From: DATFVA01 sp963811905
GTDB taxonomy: Bacteria > Bacteroidota > Ignavibacteria > Ignavibacteriales > Ignavibacteriaceae
Direction of reading: 5' to 3'
Assembly: GCA_963811905.1 (NCBI GenBank)
Contig: CAWETK010000016.1
Span: 101,628-165,627 of the forward strand
DNA: 64,000 nt
Shown piece after piece: positions 47,683 to 55,777 of the stretch (the first letter of the stretch is position 1; each line of letters starts with the position of its first letter). A program made the translations under genes and the position numbers. The notes below the pieces were generated by a model. It was not told the origin of the DNA. It searched no databases and saw nothing but the letters and a program-made list of their open reading frames with translations.

Positions 47683-48495
47683 ATGCTAAATTTAAAAAAG
47701 AATCTATTTCGTCTGACCTTTATAATAATAATGATCGCCTCATCTGTATTTATAATAAGTTGTTCGGACTCAACTTCGCCTGAAACCGGGCAGGGTCAGT
47801 TAAAGATGACCATGGTTGATGCTCCCGCAGGTTATGATGAGGTTAACATAGTTGTTACAAGAGTTGAAGTTCATAAAGCCGATGCTGATTCAGCTAGCGG
47901 TTGGTTTGTTATAAATAATAATGCAGCAGCATATGATCTGCTTACATTAAGGAACGGTGCAAGTGTTATCCTGGGGGAAAACTCCCTTGCTGCAGGACAC
48001 TATACACAAATAAGATTAATTATTGGTACGGGCAGTAATGTGGTAGTTAATGGAATCACTTACCCTCTCGTAATATCAAGCGGTGAACAATCAGGTCTTA
48101 AACTTAATCACCAGTTCGAAATTCAATCAGACTTGCTTTACGAATTGCTTCTTGATTTTGATGCGGAAAGATCAATTGTAATGACAGGGAGCGGAGTGTA
48201 TAAACTGAAACCTGTTATCCGCCTGATTCCTGCAGTAATCTCCGGTACAATCTCCGGTAAAATAAATCCTTTATCAGCTGCTGGATATGTCTATGCAATA
48301 AGCGGATCAGATACCGCAGGTACAATAGCAGAACCGATTACCGGGGCATTTATAATAATGGCTTTACCACAGCAGACATACAGGATTGAAGTCTTCTCAG
48401 CAAATGTTCTGTTTAACGATACAACGGTCACTAATGTTTCTGTAATTGCACAGCAAAATAATGACCTTGGAACGCTCACATTAAGTTTGAAATAA
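47683..48495 (+). CDS. DUF4382 domain lipoprotein
   Basis: 270 residues, AAGGAGAG before the ATG. Signal peptide with SVFIISC lipobox. Residues ~35-180 are DUF4382 (GQLKMTMVDAPAGYDEVNIV, VTRVEVHKADA, GHYTQIRLIIGTGSNVVVNG), followed by a carboxypeptidase-regulatory-like beta domain (SGTISGKINPLSAAGYVYAI). Surface or periplasmic lipoprotein, function unknown. Confidence 0.83.
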   Translation: MLNLKKNLFRLTFIIIMIASSVFIISCSDSTSPETGQGQLKMTMVDAPAGYDEVNIVVTRVEVHKADADSASGWFVINNNAAAYDLLTLRNGASVILGENSLAAGHYTQIRLIIGTGSNVVVNGITYPLVISSGEQSGLKLNHQFEIQSDLLYELLLDFDAERSIVMTGSGVYKLKPVIRLIPAVISGTISGKINPLSAAGYVYAISGSDTAGTIAEPITGAFIIMALPQQTYRIEVFSANVLFNDTTVTNVSVIAQQNNDLGTLTLSLK

Positions 48496-48521
48496 ATTAA
48501 AATAGTTAAAGGTTATTAGAA

Positions 48522-48980
48522 ATGAAAAAGTTATTTCAGTGTGCTTTAGTTTTAGGACTAATGTTATTATTTGTAAAGCCGGCGGCGGCTCAGGATCGCG
48601 GATTCGGGATGGGAATAATATTAGGAGAACCAACGGGGTTGAGTGCAAAATTATGGACGAGCGGCGATAATGCTTTCGATTTTGCAGCTGCCTGGTCTGT
48701 AAGGGGAGAGGGAAATTTGCTTCTCCAGGCTGATTACGTGTGGCACTTCTTTAATTTAATTCCTGTTTCTTCTGGTAAACTACCCCTTTATATCGGGATC
48801 GGCGGCAGGGTGGTTCTGGCGAATGATCCCCAATTAGGCGTTAGGGTTCCTTTTGGAATGGATTACCTGTTCGCAGATGCACCTGTAGATATTTTTGTTG
48901 AACTAGTCCCTATCCTCGATTTATCCCCTGCAACCGACTTCGGTGTGGGAGGGGGATTAGGAGTACGTTATTGGTTTTAG
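48522..48980 (+). CDS. Small outer-membrane beta-barrel protein (DUF3996-like)
   Basis: 152 residues with signal peptide ending PAAAQ. The strand GFGMGIILGEPTGLSAKLW and alternating hydrophobic strands to the terminal GVRYWF, with C-terminal Phe, fit an eight-stranded barrel. Twenty-six bases after the DUF4382 gene, so probably co-transcribed from copy 6. Confidence 0.7.
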   Translation: MKKLFQCALVLGLMLLFVKPAAAQDRGFGMGIILGEPTGLSAKLWTSGDNAFDFAAAWSVRGEGNLLLQADYVWHFFNLIPVSSGKLPLYIGIGGRVVLANDPQLGVRVPFGMDYLFADAPVDIFVELVPILDLSPATDFGVGGGLGVRYWF

Positions 48981-49042
48981 CGTATAAGCATGCAACAATG
49001 TTTTAGATATAGTTGGTTTTAATAACAAAAGTAGGATAAGGT

Positions 49043-49219
49043 ATGTCTAATGTATTTGGTCTCGGTATTATAATGCTATGGTCCCTGGGGTTTTTGTTTC
49101 CGTACACCTATATAGGATTTTTGGAGATTCTACTGATCTTATCACTTTCGATCTTCCTCCTGAATAAAATTCCTAAGATTAAGCACCTCATTACTGAAAA
49201 GGTTAAAAGTCGGACTTAA
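49043..49219 (+). CDS. Small two-helix membrane protein (lmo0937/DUF5670-like)
   Basis: 58 residues: MSNVFGLGIIMLWSLGFLFP, then a second hydrophobic segment GFLEILLILSLSIFLLNKIP and a basic tail. AGGATAAGG precedes the ATG. Topology and the LWxLGFL…G…ILL pattern resemble the tiny stress-associated lmo0937/DUF5670 proteins; the resemblance is by eye only. Sits between the barrel and SPFH genes. Confidence 0.6.
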   Translation: MSNVFGLGIIMLWSLGFLFPYTYIGFLEILLILSLSIFLLNKIPKIKHLITEKVKSRT

Positions 49220-49356
49220 TTTTCTCTATGTCCTATTTACATACAGAAAAAATCTACCGTAAAATAAATCAGAATAGGATCTCTGAAATCATTGAAGGGA
49301 AAACAGCAAGCTAAGCCTTGTTTATATTGAATGAAATAATAGAACAGGAGTTTAAT

Positions 49357-50229
49357 ATGGAAGTTATTCTGTATGCATTGTTTCCTCTTTTATTGATATT
49401 TCTTTTAGGGAGCAGAATTGTAAGACCGACTCAACGAGGTCTTACGGAACGGCTGGGTAAATACAATCGATTTGCAAACCCGGGATATCATTGGATCTTT
49501 CCATTTATTGAACGGATGTACAGAATTAACATTACAGAATCGATGATAAATGCTGAGCCGCAGGAAATTATTACTAACGATAATTTAAATGCAAGGGTTG
49601 ACGCTCAGGTTTATTTCAAAGTTAAGGCTGATGAAGAGAGCGTAAAAAATTCTATTTATAATGTGAATAATTATATGTATCAGATCGTCAATTTAGCCCG
49701 GACGACTTTAAGAAATATCATCGGCACATTAACATTAAAATCGGCTAACAGCGAGAGAGGTAAAATTAATTCGGAGCTGCATAGAACCCTCCTTGAAGAA
49801 ACGCAAAGTTGGGGTATTGAAATAGTCCGCACAGAATTAAAAGAAATTGATCCGCCGCCGGATGTACAGGAAACAATGAACAAGGTAGTGAAAGCCGAAA
49901 ATGAAAAGGTTGCTGCAATTGATTTCGCTTCAGCAAGGGAAACAGTGGCGGACGGAGAAAAGCGCGCCAAAATTAAAGAAGCTGAAGGCTATAAGCAGTC
50001 AAAAATACTGCAGGCTGAGGGCGATGCCGCAGCGATCAAATTAGTGAATGAAGCGGCAGATAAATACTTTGTGGGAAATTCCCAGCTTTTAAAAAGACTC
50101 GAAACAGCCCAGGCTGCGCTTGAAAATAATTCGAAAATAATAGTTCCCGCAAATCAACAACTTGTAAATGTTATTGGAGATCTGGCCGGAATATTACCGC
50201 AAAAAAACAGGCAGTTAGAAGGGCAATAG
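49357..50229 (+). CDS. SPFH/stomatin-like (slipin) membrane protein
   Basis: 290 residues from the ATG at 49357 (CAGGAG upstream). One N-terminal membrane helix (VILYALFPLLLIFLLG), then the band 7/SPFH domain (VRPTQRGLTERLGKYNRFAN, YHWIFPFIERMYRINITE, NARVDAQVYFKV), and a coiled-coil C-terminus with EAEGYKQSKILQAEGDAAA. QmcA/slipin family proteins scaffold membrane microdomains and modulate membrane proteases; HtpX is encoded elsewhere in the window. Probably expressed with the preceding unit. Confidence 0.9.
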   Translation: MEVILYALFPLLLIFLLGSRIVRPTQRGLTERLGKYNRFANPGYHWIFPFIERMYRINITESMINAEPQEIITNDNLNARVDAQVYFKVKADEESVKNSIYNVNNYMYQIVNLARTTLRNIIGTLTLKSANSERGKINSELHRTLLEETQSWGIEIVRTELKEIDPPPDVQETMNKVVKAENEKVAAIDFASARETVADGEKRAKIKEAEGYKQSKILQAEGDAAAIKLVNEAADKYFVGNSQLLKRLETAQAALENNSKIIVPANQQLVNVIGDLAGILPQKNRQLEGQ

Positions 50230-50324
50230 TCACGTAATCCCTTAATGGATACAAATGAGTTTGGTGGAAACCCGACTCTGTCGGTACCATATTTTATAGT
50301 CAATAATGATGGGGAGATTATAAA

Positions 50325-50393
50325 ATGACCCAGGAAAATAGACTAGGGCTTTCGAAAAATAATTTCGAAACTATGATAAGTAGCATTAATTAA
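50325..50393 (+). CDS. Possible 22-residue micro-ORF
   Basis: ATG at 50325 preceded by GGGGAG, encoding MTQENRLGLSKNNFETMISS plus two residues. A TTTG and TACCATAT pair 21 bases apart upstream could be a promoter. It overlaps the end of mscS on the other strand. Weak evidence; may be a gene remnant. Confidence 0.25.
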   Translation: MTQENRLGLSKNNFETMISSIN

Positions 50394-51286
50394 TTTATTT
50401 CAGCTTCTGCCTGGCTTATTTGTAATACTGAATTCTTCATATGCAGATCTCTCTGGGGAAATGGTATCTCAATGCCATTTTCCCTGAACTTTTCGAATAT
50501 TTCAAAGTAAAGTTTGCTTCTCAGTATTCCCGGTGTGGTTATGTAATTGCTCGTCCATATGAGCAGTTCAAAATTAAGTGAACTTTCGCCAAATTCTTTT
50601 AAAAGCACCACGGGTTCCGGATTTTTTAAAACACCATCTTCCTTATCAGCAACTTCCAGTAAAATTTTCTTTACAATTTTAGGATCCTCTTTATACGCAA
50701 CACCTACCTGGATCCTGAATCTGACATTCCTGTCATTGTGGCTCCAGTTAATAACTGTTGATGAAATAAATTCGGAATTAGGAACAATAACAGTAATATT
50801 ATCATTTGTAACAACCGTTGTAGATCTCATCGAAATGTTCCTGACATCGCCAAAGACTTCCCCAACCTGGATCCAGTCGCCGACTTTTATCGGTCTTTCA
50901 AAAAGAATAATTACTCCGCTTACTAAATTGTTTGTTACATTCTGTAAACCAAAACCTATTCCAACCCCAAGTGCCCCCACAAGAATGGTAATTGTGCTCA
51001 GGTTGATACCAGCGGTTTGTACAACGATTACAAGGCCGAATATAAGAACACCATAACGGATGATTGTACCGACCGCAAGCCTTACTCCCAGTTCGATCTT
51101 GCTTTTAGAAAGGATTTTATAGATAATCCATTTTCTGAGCTTAGCAGTAACGAAAAGCAGAAGCCATGCGAGAAAGATGAAATAAAGGAGTGTCCATAGT
51201 GTTATTGAAGTACTCCCGATGTCAATAAGATGAATGCTCAGGAAATCTTTTACAATACTAAAGTATTTTTGTATGTATTGATTCAT
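50390..51286 (-). CDS. MscS-family mechanosensitive ion channel
   Basis: 298 residues, three membrane segments (about 25-47, 65-85, 95-115). The pore-lining helix and beta domain are seen in ILVGALGVGIGFGLQNVTNN, LVSGVIILFERPIKVGDWI, and VPNSEFISSTVINWSHNDRN. It releases solutes on hypoosmotic shock. It is the only gene on the minus strand between 35 and 62.4 kb and lacks the recurrent promoter element. Confidence 0.94.
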   Translation of the reverse strand: MNQYIQKYFSIVKDFLSIHLIDIGSTSITLWTLLYFIFLAWLLLFVTAKLRKWIIYKILSKSKIELGVRLAVGTIIRYGVLIFGLVIVVQTAGINLSTITILVGALGVGIGFGLQNVTNNLVSGVIILFERPIKVGDWIQVGEVFGDVRNISMRSTTVVTNDNITVIVPNSEFISSTVINWSHNDRNVRFRIQVGVAYKEDPKIVKKILLEVADKEDGVLKNPEPVVLLKEFGESSLNFELLIWTSNYITTPGILRSKLYFEIFEKFRENGIEIPFPQRDLHMKNSVLQISQAEAEIN

Positions 51287-51365
51287 TGTATGTTGTTTAC
51301 CTTATTATTCGTTATTCTTCAGTACACTTATAATATACGACAATATACCAGTAGACACTTCATCC

Positions 51366-51431
51366 CAAAGGCTTAGTCCTGTTTTCATCCCTTTGCTTGA
51401 TTGAACAATTCCAAAATACTTTATATCATAT
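51366..51431 (+). promoter_or_regulatory. Recurrent stress-island promoter element, copy 7
   Basis: AAAGGCTTAGTCC, CATCCC (51386), seven bases, GATTG (51399-51403), 20 bases, TATCATAT (51424-51431). A second TTCATCCC lies immediately upstream (51359), giving a doubled half-site. Drives the small-protein cluster after 51.4 kb. Confidence 0.88.
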
Positions 51432-51733
51432 TAATGTAATCGTTGGATTTTCACTTGAAATATCATTTGTAATTTTAAAGGAGCAATGCTCAAATGGCAT
51501 TTCTCACCTGGAAAAGGAGAACATCGAATTACAAAAAAATAAATGATCATAAGATGAGGGAAAAAGGTAAATGAGAAAAGTGCAGAAAAGAATTTAATAA
51601 TGATATTGATGGTGTTTGAAATACGCTCAGCGGTTTATTTGAAAATAATGCATAACCATCAATATTTTAAATACAGAAAAGAATACAGAAAATATATAAA
51701 CGAACATGAAATAAATAAATGGAAAGTCATAAC
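51432..51733. other. Leader region with possible micro-ORF
   Basis: 302 bases between promoter copy 7 and the first confident small gene. Apart from the 26-codon candidate at 51494, I see only AT-rich sequence without clear hairpins or terminators. Confidence 0.5.
51494..51574 (+). CDS. Possible 26-residue basic micro-protein
   Basis: ATG ten bases after AAAGGAG; encodes MAFLTWKRRTSNYKKINDHK plus six residues, strongly basic. It is the first start codon after promoter copy 7 (63 bases from the -10). Short length makes it uncertain. Confidence 0.35.
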   Translation: MAFLTWKRRTSNYKKINDHKMREKGK

Positions 51734-51865
51734 ATGAACATTTCAAGAAATACATGGCTAATCATAATAGTAGCGGTCATCGTGTTAGCAGTCATAATAG
51801 TGCTCCTTTTGTTTAACGGCAGCGGGACAATGATGAATGGTGGAATGAACGGCAGGTTGAATTGA
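51734..51865 (+). CDS. Small single-helix membrane protein with Met/Gly tail
   Basis: 43 residues: MNISRNTWLIIIVAVIVLAV continuing as one membrane helix, then FNGSGTMMNGGMNGRLN. The GTMM…NGM tail resembles the 61.6 kb protein (SGTMMHSNGMM), suggesting a shared metal-binding or assembly motif. Five bases before the next gene, so the two are cotranscribed. Confidence 0.6.
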   Translation: MNISRNTWLIIIVAVIVLAVIIVLLLFNGSGTMMNGGMNGRLN

Positions 51866-51870
51866 TAATA

Positions 51871-52416
51871 ATGAAACTAAATACCAATAAACAAAATAAA
51901 AAAAGGAGAAGCATTCCGCGAATTATTTTGGTAGTAATCGCTGCACTTTTTTTTTGGGGCATTTTAAGCACTACGAGTGCACAAGCGGGGGTTAATCTTA
52001 ACTCCAACCTGGATAGTCAACCAGCCTGGGGTCCTGCCGGTTATGATTATGTTGAATATTATTATTTGCCGGATCTGAATATTTACTACTATGTGCCTCA
52101 GCATGGTTATTATTATTACACCCGAAGACAGTGGTTTTACAGCTCAACTTTACCCTCTGTTTATAGCAATTATGACTTTTATACTTCATATAAAATTGTA
52201 ATGAACGAAAGGGCACCGTGGAGAAATAATCAAAATCATATAGAAAGATATTCCTCATTTAAAGGTCGTCAGTATCAGCTGCTGATCCGGGACACCCGGG
52301 ATACCAAATACTCTGTAAACAAAAAAAATCCGCAAAATAATAGACGGCTCAGGCAGCTGAACGATAACAACATTAATAATAAATCACCTCAGCAGGATGA
52401 TAATCGTGATAACTAA
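51871..52416 (+). CDS. Exported Tyr-rich protein, SQPAWGP family, paralogue 1
   Basis: 181 residues from the ATG at 51871. Signal peptide ending TTSAQA, then NLDSQPAWGPAGYDYVEYYY and LPDLNIYYYVPQHGYYYYTR, a conserved Bacteroidota family of exported proteins of unknown function. The C-terminus is basic and Asn/Gln-rich (NKKNPQNNRRLRQ). A near-copy follows immediately. Likely periplasmic; no enzymatic motif seen. Confidence 0.75.
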   Translation: MKLNTNKQNKKRRSIPRIILVVIAALFFWGILSTTSAQAGVNLNSNLDSQPAWGPAGYDYVEYYYLPDLNIYYYVPQHGYYYYTRRQWFYSSTLPSVYSNYDFYTSYKIVMNERAPWRNNQNHIERYSSFKGRQYQLLIRDTRDTKYSVNKKNPQNNRRLRQLNDNNINNKSPQQDDNRDN

Positions 52417-52462
52417 AAGTACTGCTTTCAGGAAAAATGAATTTACAAAATGGAGAAACATA

Positions 52463-52978
52463 ATGCGTTATTTTTTTGTTTTAATCGCAGCACTATTTTT
52501 GTGGAGCGGTTCGGGCACCACGGATGCACAAGTAAGCGTTAATCTTAATTCCAACCTGGATGGTCAACCAGCCTGGGGTCCCACTGGTTATGATTATGTC
52601 GAATATTATTATTTACCTGATATAGATGTTTACTACGATGTCCCCCGGCACCGCTATTACTATTATACAAATGGGAACTGGCGTTACAGTTCAGGATTAC
52701 CGTCACGATATAGTAATTATGATATCTACAATTCTTATAAGGTTGTTGTAAATGAGAATCATCCATGGAGGAATAGCGGAAGCTATAGAGATAAGTATTC
52801 CTCATATAAAGATAGACACGATCAGCAGATGATTCGGGATAGCAAGGATTCCAAATATTTTAAAAACAAAAATCATCCTGAACATAATAACTGGCTTAAA
52901 CAGCAAAAGCAGGATAACAACATGGGTAAGCCGCATCAACAGAATAATAAGAAAAATAGCCGCAGGGATAAAAAATGA
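52463..52978 (+). CDS. Exported Tyr-rich protein, SQPAWGP family, paralogue 2
   Basis: 171 residues from the ATG at 52463, with TGGAGAAA upstream; a longer frame from 52397 would overlap the preceding gene. Signal peptide MRYFFVLIAALFLWSGSGTT..AQ, then NLDGQPAWGPTGYDYVEYYY and LPDIDVYYDVPRHRYYYYTN. About half identical to the upstream paralogue, including the basic tail (HPEHNNWLKQQKQDNN). A recent tandem duplication. Confidence 0.75.
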   Translation: MRYFFVLIAALFLWSGSGTTDAQVSVNLNSNLDGQPAWGPTGYDYVEYYYLPDIDVYYDVPRHRYYYYTNGNWRYSSGLPSRYSNYDIYNSYKVVVNENHPWRNSGSYRDKYSSYKDRHDQQMIRDSKDSKYFKNKNHPEHNNWLKQQKQDNNMGKPHQQNNKKNSRRDKK

Positions 52979-53163
52979 TCATACAGGGTTAATTATAAAA
53001 ATTATTAACCGGTTTTGAACTTGACCGGATTGTTCAAATTCAAAGCAGGCATTTTATAAAGACTGAGAAATAAAATACTATACCCCGAGTTAGTTTTTTA
53101 TCTATGCTCAAATCAGATATTTGCTGATATGGTTTCCAGGCTGATAAACATATATCACCGCTC

Positions 53164-53229
53164 AAAGGACGTAGTTCCTTTTTCATCCCTTTGACCGATT
53201 GTACACTTTGAGATTTCTGCCTAATATGA
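53164..53229 (+). promoter_or_regulatory. Recurrent stress-island promoter element, copy 8
   Basis: AAAGGACGTAGTTCC with arms AAAGGA/TTCCTTT, CATCCC (53184), seven bases, GATTG (53197-53201), 20 bases, TAATATGA (53222-53229). 30 bases before mlaE. Confidence 0.92.
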
Positions 53230-53258
53230 TGCATAATCATAAATGTTTATAGGAAAGA

Positions 53259-54092
53259 ATGATATTGCATCAGTTGCCGGATGAAGATTATAACGCTGAA
53301 GAAGAACTTGAAGTATCGTCAGATATTGTCCCTGATTCGTTACTTACAAAATTCTTCCTGGAAGTACAGTCTCTTGCTGTTTTTGTGCTGCACTTTTTCA
53401 GTGAGGTATTAAAACCGCCTTATGAGTTTAATGAACTTCTTAAACAATCTTTTCTGATTGGATATAAAACATTTCCCCTGGTCGCAATTACAGGCTTTAT
53501 AATCGGACTTGTGCTTACTATTCAGACAGGACCGACGCTGGCAAAGTTCGGAGCAGAATCATGGCTGCCTGCAATGGTAGCAGTTTCAATCATCCGTGAA
53601 ATCGGACCGGTTATAACTTCGTTAATATTTGCCGGAAAAGTGGGTTCGGGAATTGGGGCGGAGCTGGCCTCAATGAAAGTAACTGAACAGATAGATGCCA
53701 TGCAGGTATCAGGCACAAATCCATTTAAGTTCCTTGTAGTTACAAGAATACTTTCTGCAACCCTGATGCTTCCGATTCTTGTAATTCTTTCTGATGCATG
53801 CGGGTTATTCGGATCATACATTGCGGTAAACTTAAATGGCAGCGTAAGCACCTATTTGTTTTTCTCCCAGATATTTCAAAGTCTTCAGTTTGCTGACCTG
53901 CTGCCGGCATTCATTAAAACCTTCTTCTTTGGATTTGCCATCGGGGTTATAGGATGTCATAAAGGTTACTTTTCAAATAAAGGCACTGAGGGCGTAGGCA
54001 AAGCAGCAAATTCAGCCGTTGTATTCGCATCATTGATGGTTTTTTTAATAGATATGGTTGCAGTGCAGATTACAAGTCTGCTTCAACATTAA
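53259..54092 (+). CDS. mlaE: MlaE-type phospholipid ABC transporter permease
   Basis: 277 residues. An acidic N-terminal extension (about 1-40, DEDYNAEEELEVSSD) precedes the permease with GFIIGLVLTIQTGPTLAKFG, REIGPVITSLIFAGKVGSGI, GAELASMKVTEQIDAM, and GCHKGYFSNKGTEGVGKA, all MlaE hallmarks. First gene of an MlaEFD unit that moves lipids between the inner membrane and the periplasm. No MlaB or MlaC homologue follows. Confidence 0.93.
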   Translation: MILHQLPDEDYNAEEELEVSSDIVPDSLLTKFFLEVQSLAVFVLHFFSEVLKPPYEFNELLKQSFLIGYKTFPLVAITGFIIGLVLTIQTGPTLAKFGAESWLPAMVAVSIIREIGPVITSLIFAGKVGSGIGAELASMKVTEQIDAMQVSGTNPFKFLVVTRILSATLMLPILVILSDACGLFGSYIAVNLNGSVSTYLFFSQIFQSLQFADLLPAFIKTFFFGFAIGVIGCHKGYFSNKGTEGVGKAANSAVVFASLMVFLIDMVAVQITSLLQH

Positions 54093-54108
54093 ATTAAGTA
54101 ATAGCAGA

Positions 54109-54888
54109 ATGACAGATAATAAACCCGATATAGAAACTATAAATTATAAGAAGCAGGACGATTCTATTGTGCTTAAAATGGAGCATCTCAGAAAATCATT
54201 CGGCAATAACCGTGTTCTGCGGGATATAAATCTTAAAATTAATAGAGGGGAAAACCTCGCAATCCTTGGACAATCGGGAACGGGTAAATCAGTTCTTATT
54301 AAATGCATAGCCGGACTTGTTGAAATTGACGGGGGTGAACTATTTATATTCGGACAAAAAGTTTCAGATATAGAAGGTGATGAACTATTTGAGCTGCATA
54401 AAAGAGTTGGATTTCTTTTTCAAAGCGGTGCTTTGTATGATTCGATGACAGTAAGGGAAAACCTTGAATTTCCGCTCCGGAGAAAGAAGAAGGCAATAAA
54501 AAAAGAGAAGATGGAACATTTAATAAAAGAAGCCCTGGAGAATGTGGGACTGTCTGATACGATTGACAAAATGCCCTCAGAGCTCTCCGGCGGAATGCGC
54601 AAAAGGTTAGGATTAGCCCGTACATTAATACTTAAGCCTGAGATCATGCTTTATGATGAACCTACAACGGGACTTGATCCTATAACGTCCAAAGAAATAA
54701 GCAAACTGATCCTGGATGTGCAAAAAAAATATAAGACAACTTCAATCATTATCACACACGATATTGAATGCGCCAGGCTCACTGCAAACCGGTGCATAAT
54801 AATTAAGGATGGGAAGTGCTTTGCAGAAGGATCGTATACCGATCTTATAAATTCGTCAGATCCGTGGATAAAATCATTTTTTGAATAG
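54109..54888 (+). CDS. mlaF: MlaF-type ABC transporter ATPase
   Basis: 259 residues from the ATG at 54109. Walker A GQSGTGKSVLIK, Q-loop LFQSGALYDSMTVREN (typical of MlaF), signature LSGGMRKRLGLAR, Walker B IMLYDEPTTGLDP, H-loop ITHDIE. Energises the MlaE permease; 16 bases after mlaE. Confidence 0.94.
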   Translation: MTDNKPDIETINYKKQDDSIVLKMEHLRKSFGNNRVLRDINLKINRGENLAILGQSGTGKSVLIKCIAGLVEIDGGELFIFGQKVSDIEGDELFELHKRVGFLFQSGALYDSMTVRENLEFPLRRKKKAIKKEKMEHLIKEALENVGLSDTIDKMPSELSGGMRKRLGLARTLILKPEIMLYDEPTTGLDPITSKEISKLILDVQKKYKTTSIIITHDIECARLTANRCIIIKDGKCFAEGSYTDLINSSDPWIKSFFE

Positions 54889-54913
54889 ATAAAAGAATAA
54901 GAAGAGATATCAG

Positions 54914-55777
54914 ATGAAAAATAGTGTAAGCAGTAAAATAAGACTGGGGATCTTTATAAGCATTGGAATCGCGGTGTTTATAACTGCGATTTATTTCCTC
55001 GGGGCGAAACAGCAGATGTTTAGAAGTACTTTTCGCTTAAGCGGTGTATTCAGGGACGTTGGCGGACTTCAGGCAGGAAATAATGTGCGCTTATCAGGAA
55101 TAAACGTCGGAACCGTAGAAAATATCACAATGATAAGTGATACTTCTGTTAGAGTAGGCATCCTTGTCGACGAGAGCACCCGGGAATTCATAAAAAAAGA
55201 CGCGCTCGCCACTATTGGCTCGGAAGGCCTTATGGGGAATAAAGTTTTGATAATTAGTCCGGGTACAGGCGGAAAAAAAGGAATAGAAAATAATGATGTT
55301 ATACAGACTGCACCTCCAATAAATATGGACGACATTCTCTATTCATTAAAATCAACAATTGATAATGCATCAAGCATTACGGGTTATTTAAAGACGATTA
55401 CAAATAATGTGCAGTCAGGCCAGGGAACGATCGGAAGACTGATAATGGATAAGGCGTGGAGGGAAAATTTCGATTCAACTTTTGCTAATCTTAAAGACGG
55501 CTCAGTTGGATTTAAAACATTTATGGATAAGACAAATGAACTGGACCTTCTTCTGGCTTCATTAAATAAAACTGTTGAGAATGCATCTAATGTGACAAAT
55601 GATCTGTCTAAGATTACTAATAATATGCAGTCAGGAAATGGGATAATGGGAAAACTGTTGATGGATAAATCGACAGGGGCTAACTTCGATACCACTTTAG
55701 TTAATCTGAAAAATAGTTTGGCCCAGTTTGAAATATTTATAAAGAAAGCCCAGGGCAGCTGGCTGTTGGGATTATGA
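54914..55777 (+). CDS. mlaD: MCE-domain (MlaD-like) lipid-binding protein
   Basis: 287 residues. N-terminal membrane anchor (GIFISIGIAVFITAIYFLGA), MCE domain about 38-125 (FRDVGGLQAGNNVRLSGINV, LVDESTREFIKKDALATIGS, GLMGNKVLIISPG), then a long helical tail with two repeats (NVQSGQGTIGRLIMDKAWRE and NMQSGNGIMGKLLMDKSTGA). Periplasm-facing substrate-binding subunit. Its stop overlaps the AI-2E gene start. Confidence 0.92.
   Translation: MKNSVSSKIRLGIFISIGIAVFITAIYFLGAKQQMFRSTFRLSGVFRDVGGLQAGNNVRLSGINVGTVENITMISDTSVRVGILVDESTREFIKKDALATIGSEGLMGNKVLIISPGTGGKKGIENNDVIQTAPPINMDDILYSLKSTIDNASSITGYLKTITNNVQSGQGTIGRLIMDKAWRENFDSTFANLKDGSVGFKTFMDKTNELDLLLASLNKTVENASNVTNDLSKITNNMQSGNGIMGKLLMDKSTGANFDTTLVNLKNSLAQFEIFIKKAQGSWLLGL

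Noticed and set aside
49211..49270. Element-like GACTTAATTTTCTCTATGTCC before the SPFH gene
   Set aside because: No correctly spaced CATCCC, -35 or -10; similarity is limited to T/C-rich sequence.
50547..51056. 169-codon plus-strand frame
   Set aside because: Antisense to the MscS gene; composition is that of a reverse-strand shadow.
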